Source: Sedimenticola sp. (GTDB lineage: Bacteria > Pseudomonadota > Gammaproteobacteria > Chromatiales > Chromatiaceae). From it: DNA of 37,904 nucleotides. Position 1 is the first letter of the stretch, and each line of letters begins with the position of its first letter. The translations under genes were made by a program, and so were the position numbers. Under the pieces are notes generated by a model. That model did no database searches, was not told where the DNA came from, and saw only the letters and a list, made by a program, of their open reading frames with translations. This document shows, one piece after another, positions 17,241-26,880 of this stretch. The stretch is taken from positions 1-37,904 of the forward strand of contig JAUXBK010000002.1 of assembly GCA_030619405.1 (NCBI GenBank). Reading direction: 5' to 3'.

Positions 17241-20009
17241 CTATTCCAACAACTTGGCATGGGCCGCCGCCAGCCTGGCCACCGGTACCCGGGGGGCGGA
17301 GCAGGAGACGTAGTTCAACCCTGCTTTATGGCAGAAGGCGATGGAGCCGGGATGGCCACCGTGCTCACCACAGATACCCACATTCAGGTCGGGACGCTTC
17401 TCCCGGCCCCAGCCGATCGCCAGCTGCATCAGTTTACCCACGCCCTTCACGTCCAGTACCTCGAACGGGTTGTCCTGCAGGATACCGTTCTCGTTGTACA
17501 TGGGCAGGAATTTGTTCTCCGCATCCTCCCGGGAGAAGGAGAAGGTGGCCTGAGTCAGGTCGTTGGTGCCAAAGGAGAAAAAGTCTGCCTCCTCGACCAG
17601 GGAATCGGCCCGCATACAGGCGCGTACCACCTCGATCATGGTGCCAAAGCGGAAATTCAGCTTGTGGCCACAGCTCGCCTCGATATCGGCCTGGATCTCG
17701 TCCACATAGGCCTTGACGTGCTTCAGCTCCTGAGCGGTACAGACCTGGGGCACCATGATGTGGGGATGCACCTCCAGACCCTTGGCTGCACACTCCGCCG
17801 TTGCCTCCAGCACTGCCCGGATCTGCATCTTGTAGATCTCCGGAAAGGTGATGCCCAGACGTACCCCACGGTGACCCAGCATCGGGTTGGTCTCATACAG
17901 GGCCCGCACCTTACGCAGCATGGTCTCCTTCTTGGCGATCGCCTCCTCCACCAGATGGGCGTCCACCAGGTGGCGCATGGAATCCGCCTCGGCCCGGGTC
18001 GCTTCACCTGCCTCATGCAGCAGGGTCAGGGTATTGGCCAATACTTCCATACCACGCACTGACTTGCTCAGGTGGTGTAATTTCTCCAGGTCATCCTGCA
18101 GCTGCTGTTCCGCTGGCAGAAACTCGTGAATCGGGGGATCCAGCAGACGGATGGTCACCGGCCGCGGCGCCATCGCCTCGAACAGCGCCTTGAAGTCGGC
18201 CCGCTGCATCGGCAGCAGCTTGTCCAGCGCCGCCTGGCGCTGGGCCTCATCCTCGGCCACGATCATCTCGATCACCACCGGCAGCCGATCCACCGTATTG
18301 AACATGCGCTCGGTACGGCACAGGCCGATACCCTGGGCACCGTACTTGACTGCACGGACCGCGTCCGGCGGGGTATCGGCATTGGCCAGCACGGCCAGCG
18401 TCGCCACCTCGTCCGCCCAGCCCAGCAGGGTATTGAGCTCGGAGGTGAACTCCGGTTCCACCGTCGGGATCTCGCCCAGATAGACGTTGCCGCTGCTGCC
18501 ATCGATGGTGATGACACTGCCCTCTTTGATAATCGAGTCACCCACATAGGCCTCCCGCCGCATCACGTCCACCTGGATGCCCTCGGCACCGGCCACGCAG
18601 GGTTTGCCCATACCGCGGGCCACCACGGCTGCATGGGAGGTCTTGCCACCCCGGCTGGTGAGGATACCCTCTGCGGCAAAAAAGCCGTGGATATCTTCCG
18701 GTTTGGTCTCTTCCCGTAACAGGATCACCTTGTGACCGCCGCTCTTGCCCAGCTCCTCGGCCCGGTCGGCATCAAACACCGCCTCTCCGAAAGCGGCACC
18801 CGGCGAGGCCGGCAGCCCCTGGGCCAGAGGTTTGGCTCGAAAGCCGGGGTCGAGACGGGGGTAAAGCATCTGCTCCAGCATATCCGGCTGAATCCGCAGC
18901 AACGCCTCCTCCCGGCTGATCAACCCCTCCTTCTCCATCTCCACCGAGGTGCGGACCATAGCGATGGCATTCATCTTACCGTTGCGGGTCTGCAGACAGT
19001 AGAGGATGCCCCGTTCGATGGTGAACTCGAAGTCCTGCACCTCACGGTAGTGCTGTTCCAGTTTCTGTCGCAACTGTTCAAGCTGACGGGCCATCTCCGG
19101 CATCTCCGTCGCCATCCGATCGATGGGCTTGGGGGTGCGGATACCCGCTACCACGTCCTCACCCTGGGCATTCACCAGGTACTCGCCGTACAGCTTGTTC
19201 TCGCCGGTACCCGGGTTGCGGGTGAAGCCCACGCCGGTGGCAGAGTCGTCACCCCGATTACCGAACACCATGGTGCAGACATTAACCGCTGTGCCATTGG
19301 CCATGTCGGGCGTGATATTGAACTCCCGACGATAATCCACGGCCCGCTTGCCCGACCATGAACCAAACACCGCCTTGATGGCGATCTCCAATTGCTGGTA
19401 GGGGTCTTCCGGGAAAGGACGGCCGGTGTGATCCTCAACCACTCGCAGAAAACGCTCGCTGATCTCCTTCAGGCCATCCGCCGACAGGCCCACATCCTCG
19501 GTGACATGGGCCTGCTGCTTGACCGCGTCGAACTCCAGGTCGAACAGTTCGTCCGGAATCCCCTGCGCGACCTTGCCAAACAGCTGGATGAAACGGCGAT
19601 AGGCGTCGTAACCGAAGCGCGGGTCTCCGGTCTGCTCGATCTCCCCCTGCAGGGTCTCGGCGTTGAGCCCCAGGTTGAGGATGGTATCCATCATGCCCGG
19701 CATGGACATGGCGGAACCGCTGCGCACGGAGACCAGCAGCGGGTTGCCGCTGTCACCGAACCCCTTGCCGGTGGCCTGCTCCACCGCACGCATCTGCTCC
19801 CGTACCTGATCCATGATCCCCGGTGCGAGCTCATCACCGTCGGACGCCAGGTACTCCAGGCAGGCCTCGGTGGTGATTACGAATCCCGGGGGCACATTGA
19901 GCCCGATCTGGGTCATCTCGCAGAGATTGGCTCCCTTGCCGCCGAGAAGTTTCTTGTTCTTTCCGTCGCCCTCTGAAAAATTGAAGACCCACTTAGAATT
20001 GCTGGACAT
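17241..20009 (-). CDS. ppdK: Pyruvate, phosphate dikinase
   Basis: KLLGGKGANLCEMTQIGLNVPPGFVITTEAC; GILTSRGGKTSHAAVVARGMGKPCVAG; FSFGTNDLTQATFSFSREDAE. Confidence 0.95.
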   Translation of the reverse strand: MSSNSKWVFNFSEGDGKNKKLLGGKGANLCEMTQIGLNVPPGFVITTEACLEYLASDGDELAPGIMDQVREQMRAVEQATGKGFGDSGNPLLVSVRSGSAMSMPGMMDTILNLGLNAETLQGEIEQTGDPRFGYDAYRRFIQLFGKVAQGIPDELFDLEFDAVKQQAHVTEDVGLSADGLKEISERFLRVVEDHTGRPFPEDPYQQLEIAIKAVFGSWSGKRAVDYRREFNITPDMANGTAVNVCTMVFGNRGDDSATGVGFTRNPGTGENKLYGEYLVNAQGEDVVAGIRTPKPIDRMATEMPEMARQLEQLRQKLEQHYREVQDFEFTIERGILYCLQTRNGKMNAIAMVRTSVEMEKEGLISREEALLRIQPDMLEQMLYPRLDPGFRAKPLAQGLPASPGAAFGEAVFDADRAEELGKSGGHKVILLREETKPEDIHGFFAAEGILTSRGGKTSHAAVVARGMGKPCVAGAEGIQVDVMRREAYVGDSIIKEGSVITIDGSSGNVYLGEIPTVEPEFTSELNTLLGWADEVATLAVLANADTPPDAVRAVKYGAQGIGLCRTERMFNTVDRLPVVIEMIVAEDEAQRQAALDKLLPMQRADFKALFEAMAPRPVTIRLLDPPIHEFLPAEQQLQDDLEKLHHLSKSVRGMEVLANTLTLLHEAGEATRAEADSMRHLVDAHLVEEAIAKKETMLRKVRALYETNPMLGHRGVRLGITFPEIYKMQIRAVLEATAECAAKGLEVHPHIMVPQVCTAQELKHVKAYVDEIQADIEASCGHKLNFRFGTMIEVVRACMRADSLVEEADFFSFGTNDLTQATFSFSREDAENKFLPMYNENGILQDNPFEVLDVKGVGKLMQLAIGWGREKRPDLNVGICGEHGGHPGSIAFCHKAGLNYVSCSAPRVPVARLAAAHAKLLE

Positions 20010-20190
20010 AATTTTTTACTGCTCCTTATAATCTTTGGCTGGAATTGATCATCGCCCGCAGACACTTCTGCGCGCCGGAATTCGGTATAATGCGGGGTTC
20101 CTGAGTCTGCATTCGGGGTTTATCCGATGGCCCCCGCGAATCCAGTCTGAATGTTAAGCGACCCATTTTACCTCATTATTACGGCGACTG

Positions 20191-23166
20191 ATGGAAAAAA
20201 CATACGAACCGCACAGCCTGGAGCAGCGCTGGTACCAGACCTGGGAACAGCGGGGCTGCTTCGCCCCCGCCGAAGATGCGAGCAGGGACAACCCCTACTG
20301 CATCATGATCCCTCCGCCCAACGTCACCGGCAGGCTGCACATGGGCCACGCCTTTCAGGACACCATCATGGATGCCCTGATCCGCTACCATCGGATGCGC
20401 GGTGACAAGACCCTGTGGCAGGCCGGCTCCGACCACGCCGGCATCGCCACTCAGATGGTGGTGGAGCGCTTGCTGGAGCGGGAGGGCAAGGGCCGCCATG
20501 ACCTGGGGCGTGAGCGATTCATCGAACGGGTGTGGGAGTGGAAGCAGCAGTCGGGCAACACCATCACCCGACAGCTGCGCCGCATGGGGGCCTCTCTGGA
20601 CTGGGAGCAGGAGCGCTTCACCATGGACGAGGGACTCTCCGAGGCAGTCAAGGAGGTGTTCGTCCGGCTCTACGAAGAGGGTCTGATCTACCGGGGCAAA
20701 CGACTGGTCAACTGGGACCCGGTGCTGCACACAGCGGTGTCCGACCTGGAGGTGCTCTCCGGGGAGGAGAGCGGACACATGTGGCACATGCGCTACCCTC
20801 TGAGCAACGGCCAGGGCCACCTGATCGTCGCCACCACCCGCCCGGAGACCCTGATCGGCGACTGCGCGGTCGCCGTGCACCCGGGGGACGAGCGCTATAA
20901 GCACCTGCTGGGTGAGCTGGTCGAGCTGCCGCTCACCGGCCGCCGCATCCCCATCATCGCCGACGAACACGTAGACCCCGAGTTCGGTACCGGCTGCGTC
21001 AAGATCACCCCGGCCCACGACTTCAACGACTACCAGGTGTGGCAGCGCCACCGGGACGAAAAGGCGATCTCGGAACAGCCCCACGGCGGTCTGATCAACA
21101 TCTTCACCGTGGACGCTTCCCTGCGTGACAACGAAGAGGAGGAGGATGGGCTGATCCCGCAGCAATACGTGGGACTGGACCGTTACCAGGCCCGCAAACG
21201 GATGGTCGCTGATCTGGACGCAGCCGAGCTGCTGGAGAAGATCGAGGCCCACAAGCTGATGGTGCCCCGGGGCGACCGCTCCGGCAGCGTGATCGAACCC
21301 TTCCTCACCGATCAGTGGTACGTGAAGGTCAAGCCCCTGGCCCGGCCCGCCATCGAGGCGGTGGAAAACGGCCGCATCCGCTTCGTACCCGACAACTGGA
21401 AGAACACTTACTTCGAGTGGATGCGCAACATCGAGGACTGGTGCATCAGCCGCCAGATCTGGTGGGGCCACCGGATCCCCGCCTGGTACGACGACGCGGG
21501 TAACGTGTACGTGGGCCGTGACGAGGCGGAGGTGCGGGAGCAGCACGGGCTGGCCCCGGACTACCCCCTGCGCCAGGACGAGGATGTGCTGGATACCTGG
21601 TTCAGCTCCGCCCTCTGGCCCTTCTCCACCCTGGGCTGGCCCGAGCAGACCGAACGGCTGGCCACCTTCTATCCCACCAGCGTGCTGGTGACCGGCTTCG
21701 ACATCATCTTCTTCTGGGTCGCCCGCATGATCATGATGGGGCTGAAATTCATGGGTGACGTCCCGTTCCGGGAGATTTACATCCATGGGCTGGTGCGCGA
21801 CTCTCACGGGGAGAAGATGTCCAAATCCAAGGGCAACGTGCTGGACCCCATCGACCTGATCGACGGCATCGAGCTGGAGCCTCTGGTGGAGAAACGCACC
21901 AGCGGCATGATGCAGCCCCAGCTGGCGAAGCGGATCGAACGGCAGACCCGCGAGGACTTCCCGGACGGCATCCCTTCCTTCGGCACCGACGCCCTGCGCT
22001 TCACCTTTGCCGCGCTCGCCACCACCGGACGTGACATCAAGTTCGACCTGGGGCGGATCGAGGGCTACCGCAACTTCTGCAACAAACTGTGGAACGCGGC
22101 CCGTTTCGTACTGATGAACACGGAAGGCCAGGACTGTGCCGCACAGGGAAGTGCAAATGCCGCGGGAGGCAGGACGCCGGAAGCGGCCGGTAGCGAGGGA
22201 GGCGAGATCGAGCTGAGCATGGCAGACCGCTGGATCGTCTCCCGCCTGCAAAGCACCGAACAGGCGGTGTCCAACGCCATCGAGAGCTATCGTCTCGACC
22301 AGGCGGCGAAGGCGATCTACGAGTTCACCTGGAACGAGTACTGTGACTGGTATCTGGAGCTGTGCAAGCCGGTACTGAACGACGACAGCGCCTCCGATGC
22401 CGCCCGGCGGGGCACCCGCCGCACCCTGGTACGGGTGCTGGAGACGCTGCTGCGGCTGGCCCACCCCATCATGCCCTTCATCACCGAGGAGATCTGGCAG
22501 CAGGTCGCCCCGCTAGCCGGAAAGTCCGGCGACGTACAAAGAAATACAAGTGCCGCAGAAGGCACGACTGCACGAATGCAGGAGGTAGAGCGAAACAGGA
22601 AGCCCGGGCCGAGGATGCCGGGAGCGACCGAGACCATCATGCTGCAGCCCTACCCCGCCAGCGACGGGCGCCTCATCGACCCGGAAGCGGAGGCGGAGAT
22701 GGAGTGGGTGATGCAGTTCATCCTGGGCGTGCGTCGCATCAAGGGCGAAATGAACATCGCCCCTGGCAAACCCCTCCCGGTGCTGCTGCAGAACAGCTCG
22801 GCCCGGGACCGGGCGTGGCTGGAGAAGAACCGGCACTACCTCGATTTCCTGGCTCGGCTGGAATCGGTCACCCTGCTGGATGACACGGACGAGGCCCCTG
22901 AGTCGGCCACTGCCCTGGTGGGCGAGATGAAGCTGCTGATCCCGATGGCCGGTCTGATCGACAAGGCGGCGGAGCTGACCCGGCTGGAGAAAGAGATTGG
23001 CAAGATCGAAGCCGATGTCGAGCGGATCGAAAACAAGCTCGCCAACCCCAACTTCGTGGAGCGGGCCCCGGCGACCGTGGTCGACAAGGAGCGCCACAAG
23101 CTGGCGGATCAGCTGTCGGCGCTGACCAAGCTGCGGGAGCAGCTGGAGAAGATCCGGCAACTATAG
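20191..23166 (+). CDS. valS: Valyl-tRNA synthetase (with two repeat-derived insertions)
   Basis: [44 protein letters not shown]. Confidence 0.95.
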   Translation: MEKTYEPHSLEQRWYQTWEQRGCFAPAEDASRDNPYCIMIPPPNVTGRLHMGHAFQDTIMDALIRYHRMRGDKTLWQAGSDHAGIATQMVVERLLEREGKGRHDLGRERFIERVWEWKQQSGNTITRQLRRMGASLDWEQERFTMDEGLSEAVKEVFVRLYEEGLIYRGKRLVNWDPVLHTAVSDLEVLSGEESGHMWHMRYPLSNGQGHLIVATTRPETLIGDCAVAVHPGDERYKHLLGELVELPLTGRRIPIIADEHVDPEFGTGCVKITPAHDFNDYQVWQRHRDEKAISEQPHGGLINIFTVDASLRDNEEEEDGLIPQQYVGLDRYQARKRMVADLDAAELLEKIEAHKLMVPRGDRSGSVIEPFLTDQWYVKVKPLARPAIEAVENGRIRFVPDNWKNTYFEWMRNIEDWCISRQIWWGHRIPAWYDDAGNVYVGRDEAEVREQHGLAPDYPLRQDEDVLDTWFSSALWPFSTLGWPEQTERLATFYPTSVLVTGFDIIFFWVARMIMMGLKFMGDVPFREIYIHGLVRDSHGEKMSKSKGNVLDPIDLIDGIELEPLVEKRTSGMMQPQLAKRIERQTREDFPDGIPSFGTDALRFTFAALATTGRDIKFDLGRIEGYRNFCNKLWNAARFVLMNTEGQDCAAQGSANAAGGRTPEAAGSEGGEIELSMADRWIVSRLQSTEQAVSNAIESYRLDQAAKAIYEFTWNEYCDWYLELCKPVLNDDSASDAARRGTRRTLVRVLETLLRLAHPIMPFITEEIWQQVAPLAGKSGDVQRNTSAAEGTTARMQEVERNRKPGPRMPGATETIMLQPYPASDGRLIDPEAEAEMEWVMQFILGVRRIKGEMNIAPGKPLPVLLQNSSARDRAWLEKNRHYLDFLARLESVTLLDDTDEAPESATALVGEMKLLIPMAGLIDKAAELTRLEKEIGKIEADVERIENKLANPNFVERAPATVVDKERHKLADQLSALTKLREQLEKIRQL
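22136..22202 (+). repeat. In-frame palindromic repeat insertion 1 in valS
   Basis: gcacagggaagtgc / tgccgcgggaggca hairpins; encodes [21 protein letters not shown] in a position where conventional ValS continues directly. Confidence 0.6.
22533..22631 (+). repeat. In-frame palindromic repeat insertion 2 in valS
   Basis: gtacaaagaaatac, gtgccgcagaaggcac and ctgcacgaatgcag hairpins plus atgcaggaggtagag shared with the repeat at 2676-2869. Confidence 0.7.
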
Positions 23167-23253
23167 CAATATTTTTCGCTTCCCACGCGAGGCGCTGGTA
23201 CAAGTCACGGAAAAATAAGACATTTCGCCGCGGATTAACGCGGATTACACAGA

Positions 23254-23530
23254 TGAAAGTTTATAGACCCAAAGGCGAGGCACAATTGCTCAACGAGTTG
23301 AAGGCTACTGGGGTAACTTTTCAATAACTCTGTGAAAATGGGTAGGGTGGATCAAGGAGCGTAGCGACGGATTCACCAACTGTGCGGGTTTTGGTGGATC
23401 CGCTAAGCTTGATCCACCCTACATTTTTGTGGTTTGCATGGATTTTTACCTACTGGGACGAATATCGGGCTGCTAATCAACATCGGCACCCAGAAAGTAG
23501 CGTTCCCGGAAAGAGGCTTGTGTTATCAAA
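23254..23530 (+). pseudogene. GxxExxY-family C-terminal relic, split by a MITE
   Basis: MKVYRPKGEAQLLNELKATG | TNIGLLINIGTQKVAF after removing the MITE and one 8-bp duplication. Confidence 0.72.
23313..23449. mobile_element. MITE, IS66-like, 137 bp
   Basis: Begins GTAACTTTTCAATAA, ends TTTTTAC; perfect 8-bp duplication ctactggg at 23305-23312 and 23450-23457. Confidence 0.78.
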
Positions 23531-23594
23531 ACAATCCGTGTTTCATCCGCGTTAATCCGCGGCTGCTTTTGTGTCTGTGAACGCACACAGTAAT

Positions 23595-23651
23595 ACCTAG
23601 ATCCTGCAAGTGCTCGCACACACATAGCACGCTCACTTGCAGGATCTAGGT
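23595..23651. mobile_element. Hairpin repeat copy F1 (57 bp, internally deleted)
   Basis: acctagatcctgcaagtg...cacttgcaggatctaggt; the reverse strand matches both ends of the 164-bp copies. Confidence 0.75.
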
Positions 23652-23751
23652 GTAATAGTTACCTGATTTTTCAGTTTTTCTTTGCGCCTCTGCGCCTTTG
23701 CGCGAGAAATGCCTTTGTTTTTTTAATCCTGATATAGAGGAATCGCCAGCA

Positions 23752-24096
23752 ATGAAAATAACCCGGCTGGAAGCCTGTGAGACCGTTCCAATCACGATGG
23801 AGGGGGTGGTGGGTGCTACCAAGCAGGTGCCGATCGGCAAGGTCGACGGCGCCCCCAACTTCTCCATCCGGGTCTTTACCCTGGAGCCCGGTGGGCACAC
23901 CCCACACCACCAACACCAGACCGAGCATCTCAACTATATCCTGGAGGGAAAGGGCGAAGTGCTGGAGGGCGAGCAACCACGGCCCGTCGGCAAGGGTGAC
24001 TTCGTGCTGGTCAAACCCAACGAGCGGCACCAGTACCGCAACACCGGCAACACTCCGCTGGTGTTCATGTGCATGGTCCCGAGCGAATACGAGTAA
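23752..24096 (+). CDS. Cupin domain protein
   Basis: FTLEPGGHTPHHQHQTEHLNYILEGKGEVLEGE..PNERHQYRNTG. Confidence 0.85.
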   Translation: MKITRLEACETVPITMEGVVGATKQVPIGKVDGAPNFSIRVFTLEPGGHTPHHQHQTEHLNYILEGKGEVLEGEQPRPVGKGDFVLVKPNERHQYRNTGNTPLVFMCMVPSEYE

Positions 24097-24183
24097 GGGC
24101 TCGCGCCAAAATGCGTTTACATTTATGGGTGTCGAGATGATAGATCGGCGACCAGAAATGTGAAATCATTTTGAAGCGAGCCC
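24097..24183. mobile_element. Small MITE with GGGCTCGC ends and TAA target duplication
   Basis: gggctcgcgccaaaatgcgtttacattt / aaatgtgaaatcattttgaagcgagccc imperfect TIRs; taa flanks both ends. Confidence 0.65.
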
Positions 24184-24303
24184 TAAGAGGCTTGAGATCC
24201 ACCTGACCGGCCCCATATTCGATAGCAGACCGCTAACCGGCGTGCAGGTGCGTACCCTGGCAAAAGCAATACTCAAATCTTCAATTCTAGAGGGAAAGCA
24301 GTT

Positions 24304-24561
24304 ATGCCCACATACGACTATTTCTGTGAGGCCAACGACCGCAAGGTAGAGGTCAGCCACAAGATGAGTGAAAACCTCACCAACTGGGGTGAACTCTGCG
24401 AGCGGGCCGGCCAGGAACTCGGCGACACAGCGGCAGACACTCCGGTCAAACGCCTCGCCACCGGCGGCAACATCATCAACAGTTCCAGCCGCAACGAGCC
24501 CGCTCCCGCCTGCGCTACCGGCGCCTGCTGCCCCGGCGGCATGTGCGGCCTCCCCGAGTAA
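24304..24561 (+). CDS. FmdB-like small protein with C-terminal Cys-rich tail
   Basis: MPTYDYFCEANDRKVEV N-terminus; tail CATGACCPGGMCGLPE. Confidence 0.6.
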   Translation: MPTYDYFCEANDRKVEVSHKMSENLTNWGELCERAGQELGDTAADTPVKRLATGGNIINSSSRNEPAPACATGACCPGGMCGLPE

Positions 24562-24595
24562 CGCCTCGAGCCAGACCTCCACGGCCTTTTTTTGG

Positions 24596-24622
24596 TCCCC
24601 TCTCCCCCCAGGGAGAGGGGTG
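24596..24622. terminator. GC-rich hairpin, terminator-like (may be a degenerate repeat arm)
   Basis: gtcccctctccccccagggagagggg; followed by tgttttacaagaacc resembling the 2676-2869 repeat end. Confidence 0.4.
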
Positions 24623-24645
24623 TTTTACAAGAACCCCCAAGGGCT

Positions 24646-25107
24646 TTAAAGAAAGGAGAGACCGCTCTGCAACAGCTCCATGGCCTGGGTTCCGCCTTCA
24701 CCCTGAACGTAGTCCAAGGCGACTTCCGCAAACTTCCCGACCATATCGGGAGAGAGTCCCAGACCTTTGAAAGTGTCCGTCAGCTGAGCGGCCTGGCCTA
24801 GACCCGAGCCACCACCCAGGGCAGACGATGCTGCGCCCATCAGTCCGCCGGCGGAACCACCCGCGTCCCCAGCCAGTCCTGCCAGACCCGGTACCATGGA
24901 GAGCATTTCTCCGTACTTGGAGCCGCCCATATTCTCTTTTGCGGTACCCAGCAGTGCACCCATGCCGCCGGAAGCCTGCTCCTCACTCACGCCCAGCTGA
25001 CCGGTAGCGGCACCAAGCAACCCACCCAGATCGACCGACTGGGAAACCACCGGAGCGGCCAGTAACACAAGCAACATCAGAAAGCCCATAGCGTATTTAT
25101 TCATCAC
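24646..25107 (-). CDS. DUF2780-like secreted protein
   Basis: Signal-like N-terminus; LGGLLGAATGQLGVSEEQASGGMGALLGTAKENM. Confidence 0.65.
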   Translation of the reverse strand: MMNKYAMGFLMLLVLLAAPVVSQSVDLGGLLGAATGQLGVSEEQASGGMGALLGTAKENMGGSKYGEMLSMVPGLAGLAGDAGGSAGGLMGAASSALGGGSGLGQAAQLTDTFKGLGLSPDMVGKFAEVALDYVQGEGGTQAMELLQSGLSFL

Positions 25108-25274
25108 GTTTCAGTTCCCTTGTTTCAATTTTTGATAGATATCCAGTCTCGACACCGTAAGGTCTATCCGTGGTTTTCACGGCAGCGCCCAGCCTGAGCT
25201 GTTGCCATAAAATATCGGACTATTTCAGATATGAGAATAGTTCTCAGTTGTCACCGGGCCCCTGTTTTACTGTT

Positions 25275-25655
25275 TTAAGCAAGCAGGTGCTTGAGCTTCT
25301 TCGTCGACAGGGCACCCAGCAGCACCTTCTCGATCTTTCCATCCAGGACCAGGACGGTGGTGGGGGTGGCGCGGACGTTGTATCTCCGGGCGCTCTCCAG
25401 ATCCCGGGATATATCCACACTGATGGCAGGCTCACCCTGCCGCGCCATCTCCTCGATGACCGGCGTCATGCTGCGGCAGGAACGGCAGCGGGGGCTGTAG
25501 AAGTAGATCAGCTCCCTGCCCTGCTCCGGCACGGCTGAGTCTCCCACTTCCGGCGCCTGTCGACCGACCATCCTTTTGGATTGCAGAATGATGTTCAGCT
25601 GAAACAGGACGATGGCCCCCACCACTACCAGCACCACTATGCCTATCCAGGACAT
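25275..25655 (-). CDS. Membrane-anchored thioredoxin-like protein
   Basis: N-terminal TM; IYFYSPRCRSCRSMTPVIEEMA; RATPTTVLVLDG. Confidence 0.8.
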   Translation of the reverse strand: MSWIGIVVLVVVGAIVLFQLNIILQSKRMVGRQAPEVGDSAVPEQGRELIYFYSPRCRSCRSMTPVIEEMARQGEPAISVDISRDLESARRYNVRATPTTVLVLDGKIEKVLLGALSTKKLKHLLA

Positions 25656-25750
25656 CCGCTCCTCCTTTGCCCCATGACGAACTATATGCAGCTATTATAT
25701 CCTAGGATATACTTTTCCGTCCCGATACCCTCACCAACCCCCGTTTCCCC

Positions 25751-26644
25751 ATGCAGCAGCAGACGCACCAGTATCGGAAAATTATTCAACACCCCTTTCG
25801 TTTCCTGGCGCAGGTGGCCACAGGATTCCGTGCCAACCAGGGACTGTTGCTCTCCGGTGCCGTTGCCTACTACGCCCTGCTTTCCATCGTCCCGCTGATC
25901 ATCCTGATCCTGCTGGCGCTCTCCCACGTGGTGGACGAACAACTGCTGCTGCAGACCTTGCAGGAACACATCGAAGTGGTGGTCCCGGCCCATGCCGATG
26001 TCGTGGTCAATCAGATCGCTCTGTTCCTGGAGCACCGGCACGTGGTCAGCTGGATCCTGATCACCGTACTGCTCTTCTTCAGCTCCATGGCATTCACCGT
26101 GCTGGAGAACGCCATGTCCTTCATTTTCCACCACCGGGTCAGCATAAAGCGCCGCCACTTCATGCTCTCGGCCATCCTGCCCTACATCTATATCGTCGCC
26201 CTGGGTCTCGGTTTTCTGATCATGACCCTGATATCGGCGGCACTCGACACCCTGGGCAGCCACGACCTGGTACTGCTCGGCTACCACTGGCCGCTGATCG
26301 GGGCATCCAAATTGCTGCTCTATCTGATCGGGCTGGGCGGTCAGGTGCTGATCCTGAGCTCCTTCTACCTGGTGATGCCCGCCCGCAAGCTCTCTCTGCG
26401 CCACGCGCTGGTGGGCGGCATCACCGCGGCCATCCTGTGGGAGGGCACCCGCCACCTGCTGGTCTGGTACTTCTCCTCCCTCTCCTTCGTCGGCGTGGTC
26501 TACGGTTCACTCGCTACCACCATCGTCGCCCTGCTCAGCCTGGAGGCGGCCGCCATGATCCTGCTGCTCGGGGCGCAGGTGATCGCGGAGTATGAGCGCT
26601 TCGGGCTGGATGTGGCGGAAGAGGATGGGAACATCCATACCTGA
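25751..26644 (+). CDS. YihY/BrkB family inner membrane protein
   Basis: LLSGAVAYYALLSIVPLIILILLAL; multi-TM; GGITAAILWEGTRHLLVWY. Confidence 0.87.
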   Translation: MQQQTHQYRKIIQHPFRFLAQVATGFRANQGLLLSGAVAYYALLSIVPLIILILLALSHVVDEQLLLQTLQEHIEVVVPAHADVVVNQIALFLEHRHVVSWILITVLLFFSSMAFTVLENAMSFIFHHRVSIKRRHFMLSAILPYIYIVALGLGFLIMTLISAALDTLGSHDLVLLGYHWPLIGASKLLLYLIGLGGQVLILSSFYLVMPARKLSLRHALVGGITAAILWEGTRHLLVWYFSSLSFVGVVYGSLATTIVALLSLEAAAMILLLGAQVIAEYERFGLDVAEEDGNIHT

Positions 26645-26723
26645 CAGGCTGACACCAGTCACCGGCCGAGCGGATGGCCTGGCGCATTTCCTCTCGACTT
26701 GCAGCTACTTGATGCAAGAGAAA

Positions 26724-26869
26724 GTAACTTCTCAATAACCCGAGGCAAACGGGTAGGGTGGATCAAGGAGCGCAGCGACGGATCCACCAACGCTCCGTAG
26801 CCTGATGTATCCGCTCCGCTTGATACACCCTACATTTTAGATTCTTGCCTGAACTTATTGAGAAGTTAC
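26724..26869. mobile_element. MITE, IS66-like, 146 bp
   Basis: 15-bp perfect TIR GTAACTTCTCAATAA/TTATTGAGAAGTTAC; perfect 8-bp duplication aagagaaa at 26716-26723 and 26870-26877. Confidence 0.88.
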
Positions 26870-26880
26870 AAGAGAAACAC

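Larger units (their letters stand above)
23227..23565. mobile_element. Inverted-repeat cassette C (CCGCGGATTAACGCGGATT ends) with GxxExxY relic
   Basis: gccgcggattaacgcggattacacagatg ... aatccgtgtttcatccgcgttaatccgcggctg. Confidence 0.75.

Noticed and set aside
20179-22464. 761-aa minus-strand ORF opposite valS (and similar long antisense ORFs at 574-1740, 2868-4091, 3653-5215, 27859-29112)
   Set aside because: Mirror of strongly supported sense genes in GC-rich sequence; translations are low-complexity H/Q/V/G-rich with no recognisable domain.
23660-23710. ctttgcgcctctgcgcctttgcgcgagaa upstream of the cupin as a possible CRISPR or tandem-repeat array
   Set aside because: Only a short degenerate repeat of a widespread type, with no spacers; no CRISPR array seen anywhere in the window.
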